64,000 nucleotides of DNA from J027 sp965215855 (GTDB lineage: Bacteria > Chloroflexota > Anaerolineae > Aggregatilineales > J027). A program made the translations under genes and the position numbers. The notes below the pieces were generated by a model, which was given only the letters and a program-made list of their open reading frames with translations, was not told the origin of the DNA and made no database searches. Positions 62,099 through 64,000 of this stretch are shown piece by piece. The number at the start of each line of letters is the position of its first letter. Position 1 is the stretch's first letter. The DNA lies in NCBI GenBank assembly GCA_965215855.1, contig CBDCER010000003.1:310001-374000 (forward strand), written 5' to 3'.

Positions 62099-63012
62099 CA
62101 AGTGCTACCGAACTGGTTGAGGCCCTGACCCTGTTGGGCCGGTGCATGTTGGCTGATCCCATCCAGGGATTGGCGACTATCATCGGCTGGTTGGATCCCT
62201 TATACGGCCATCCGGCAGCAGACATCCCATCCTACAACCGCTTTGATTTTGATGAGATGTTGGTGGCCGGGACAGTCTGCCGCGAGTGCTTTCCCGCTAT
62301 TTACCAGGAGTGGGTCAGTCGCGCCCGGCGCGGGGAGTCAACCCATCAGTTAGAACAATACCTGTGTGGGGCCATCAGCCAACAATTGGATGTCGAACTT
62401 GAGGGCCTGGAGATGATTCCCTATGGCTTGCCGCTCAACACGCAGGGTGTGAACCTGCTGGATACTGATCTTTGCACCGTTGACGAGTTGCAGGTTTTCC
62501 GCCCCTTGCTGGATTGTTTCGGAATTGAACAAGAACGATTAGATGATAGAGCCACTTACCATCAGGCTCAACAGATTGGCATGGTGTTGATGGATAGTTT
62601 GCTGGCCCACAACCAGGAACCTTACACTCAACTGGCCTATGCGCTGGGCTGGATGCTGTCTATCACCGGTAACACGCTGGTTGATTATGTTGAGGGCGAA
62701 CTCTGGGAGATGGGCTTGCAACCATTGGCCTGGACGCCGGAAGACATTGCCTGGCACCGTGCCATCCACCAGGAAGCCGACGAGATACTGGCTCTGGCGA
62801 AACAGGGCCTTGACCAGCTCCAGACCGACTCCGCCTTACGCCAGGCCCTTCAAGAGAACATCCACCGTATTGCACCACAACTACCCCAGGAGAGGAACGA
62901 TTATGGTTTTACCAACACTGACATCCAGCGCCTCAGTCGCCAGTGTCGATGGCCTGGTGACACTCCAGAGTTTGCTGGAATCCCCACCGGTACTGCAACT
63001 CAAATTCTATGA
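62095..63012 (+). CDS. PRTRC operon gene, F-position protein
   Basis: A 305-residue largely helical protein (GLATIIGWLDPLYGHPAADI; MLVAGTVCRECFPAIYQEWV; LAYALGWMLSITGNTLVDYV). It lies where PRTRC F is usually found. Its last ~37 residues overlap the next gene by 110 nt and look less natural, so a recent frameshift at the 3' end is possible. Function unknown; association with the ubiquitin-like cassette is by position. Confidence 0.55.
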   Translation: MTSATELVEALTLLGRCMLADPIQGLATIIGWLDPLYGHPAADIPSYNRFDFDEMLVAGTVCRECFPAIYQEWVSRARRGESTHQLEQYLCGAISQQLDVELEGLEMIPYGLPLNTQGVNLLDTDLCTVDELQVFRPLLDCFGIEQERLDDRATYHQAQQIGMVLMDSLLAHNQEPYTQLAYALGWMLSITGNTLVDYVEGELWEMGLQPLAWTPEDIAWHRAIHQEADEILALAKQGLDQLQTDSALRQALQENIHRIAPQLPQERNDYGFTNTDIQRLSRQCRWPGDTPEFAGIPTGTATQIL

Positions 63013-63634
63013 ATTTGGCATTGTCATGCACCGCCAGACTGAGCAAGGCGAAACCGCCTATCTGGTTGATGCTGACCAGGTGGCAACCACCCTGGCGGCG
63101 CGGGTGTGTTTTGCGCCGGGCTTGCTGTCATCGCGTACCGTGACAGTGATCCAGGAAGGCACGCGCAAAATCCTGGTCGAGTACCGTCGCCGCCAGAAGA
63201 CCGCCTTATTGCTGGCCGGGCAAGACCCGCTGGTCGTGCCATTGCCAGCCTTACTGCTGCTGCGCGTCACAGTCGGGGACGAGCGTCCGGACTACCGGAT
63301 TTATGCAGTCAAGGAACGCCCGACCACGCTGGACGTTTCATTGTTTCGTGCGCCATTGCCCAATATCTATCCTGATGGCCGGATCTGTTGGGGCAGTGTT
63401 CCCCAGGTTTCACCGGCATCCTTACAGGGCAGTGTGCTGGATAAGGATTGGTCACTGCTGCTTGGCACATTGTTCACCGATCATGCTTGCACGGGCAAGA
63501 GCCAGCAATTTCCGGGTGACATCCGGACCATGTACACCGCCCTGCAAACGCGGCGGTCACGGGTTTATCCCAACCGTGATCTTGTCGCGGCTAATCTGAC
63601 CTTAAATGATGTATTGGAAAGGTTGCAGCAATGA
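62903..63634 (+). CDS. PRTRC system protein B (E2-like)
   Basis: A 243-residue protein from the ATG at 62903, preceded by AGGAGAGG. The block LLLLRVTVGDERPDYRIYAV, RPTTLDVSLFRAPLPNIYPD, GRICWGSVPQV fits PRTRC B, considered a ubiquitin-conjugating E2-like (Prok-E2 D) relative. Length is normal. Its stop overlaps the ThiF start by four nt (ATGA). Confidence 0.75.
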   Translation: MVLPTLTSSASVASVDGLVTLQSLLESPPVLQLKFYEFGIVMHRQTEQGETAYLVDADQVATTLAARVCFAPGLLSSRTVTVIQEGTRKILVEYRRRQKTALLLAGQDPLVVPLPALLLLRVTVGDERPDYRIYAVKERPTTLDVSLFRAPLPNIYPDGRICWGSVPQVSPASLQGSVLDKDWSLLLGTLFTDHACTGKSQQFPGDIRTMYTALQTRRSRVYPNRDLVAANLTLNDVLERLQQ

Positions 63635-64000
63635 ACACACCTTACAAATTTAACCCGCACCAGATGGTGCGCCAGATTGTGTTGGTCGGAGTGGGTGGTA
63701 CCGGGTCAATCCTGGCCCGGCATCTGGCCCGTATCCTGGTGGATCTGCGAGCGCGACGCCACCATCTACCATCTGTGTTATTGGTGGATCCCGACCGGGT
63801 GGAGCAGCGCAATATCGGGCGGCAGAGCTACACAGCTGCCGATATTGGCGAATACAAGTGCCGCGTGCTGGGTACGCGCCTCAACTTTGTGTTCGGGTTA
63901 GATATGGCCTGGGCCTGCGAACCGCTGGATGCCGACAAGCATATTGAGCGGGGAGCGATTGTCCTGGGCGCAGTTGATAACTACCTTGTAGCGTCTCAGA
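63631..64000 (+). CDS. PRTRC system ThiF-family (E1-like) adenylyltransferase, 5' part
   Basis: Open frame from the ATG at 63631 to the end of the window (123 codons), no stop. IVLVGVGGTGSILARHLARI is the nucleotide-binding P-loop of ThiF/E1 enzymes; VLLVDPDRVEQRNIGRQSY is the conserved Asp and 'E..N..RQ' block that positions ATP and Mg; IVLGAVDN follows. It would activate the C-terminus of a ubiquitin-like protein such as PRTRC C. The catalytic Cys lies beyond the window. Confidence 0.88.
   Translation, partial: MNTPYKFNPHQMVRQIVLVGVGGTGSILARHLARILVDLRARRHHLPSVLLVDPDRVEQRNIGRQSYTAADIGEYKCRVLGTRLNFVFGLDMAWACEPLDADKHIERGAIVLGAVDNYLVASQ

Overview
The window is bacterial and looks like accessory DNA, a stretch of chromosome next to or inside an integrative element or megaplasmid. 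Gene style (long secreted Cys-rich proteins, very large YD-repeat/Rhs protein, Tat signal, CL-type group II introns, PRTRC genes, replication-relaxation protein) suggests a Chloroflexota (Anaerolineae-like) host. This is inference from family resemblance, not a database result. No tRNA, rRNA or CRISPR array was seen.

Region 1 (1-2.6 kb): the 3' part of a STAND/TPR regulator-like gene, overlapped by an inositol-monophosphatase family gene. Region 2 (3-22.5 kb, all minus strand): a polymorphic-toxin (Rhs) locus. Four genes (fibre/C1q-like, Ig-like, coiled-coil, membrane plus coiled-coil) lead into a 2536-residue Rhs protein whose C-terminal tip looks like a trypsin/V8-type protease. Downstream lie three displaced copies of the Rhs core. 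Two carry a different tip (an Amidase_6-like domain with the expected Cys changed to Ser, and an M23-like domain split by an IS3-type element); one is tipless. A gene for a membrane or exported protein sits after each tip (a four-helix membrane protein and two beta-propellers), and each tip/partner junction carries a strong hairpin. This is a reservoir of swappable tips with candidate immunity partners, all apparently directed at the cell envelope.

Region 3 (22.5-31.6 kb): a non-coding stretch with a LexA-type box, then ssb, a Tat-exported protein, two Cys-rich secreted proteins that share a module and flank radA, and a secreted protein of unknown role.

Region 4 (31.6-64 kb): a mobile-element backbone, mostly on the plus strand. 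It has an archaeo-eukaryotic primase with a CHC2 zinc finger, an ExeA/TnsC-like ATPase, a ribbon-helix-helix-like protein with a short repeat family, a hairpin-rich non-coding segment (several GNRA loops; candidate large structured RNA or origin), a RelE/Phd-type toxin-antitoxin pair, a replication-relaxation protein followed by a conjugation-type ATPase, an XRE/MmyB-like regulator, a second SSB and a run of overlapping unknown genes. It ends with a DNA methyltransferase-helicase gene interrupted by two group II introns and leads into a PRTRC operon (E-position, C, F-position, B and ThiF genes), a ubiquitin-like conjugation system that runs off the window.

The most notable items are the methyltransferase-helicase gene, which can be read through both introns in frame to a 1190-residue product, the Rhs tip array with matched envelope-located partners, and the GNRA-hairpin intergenic region.
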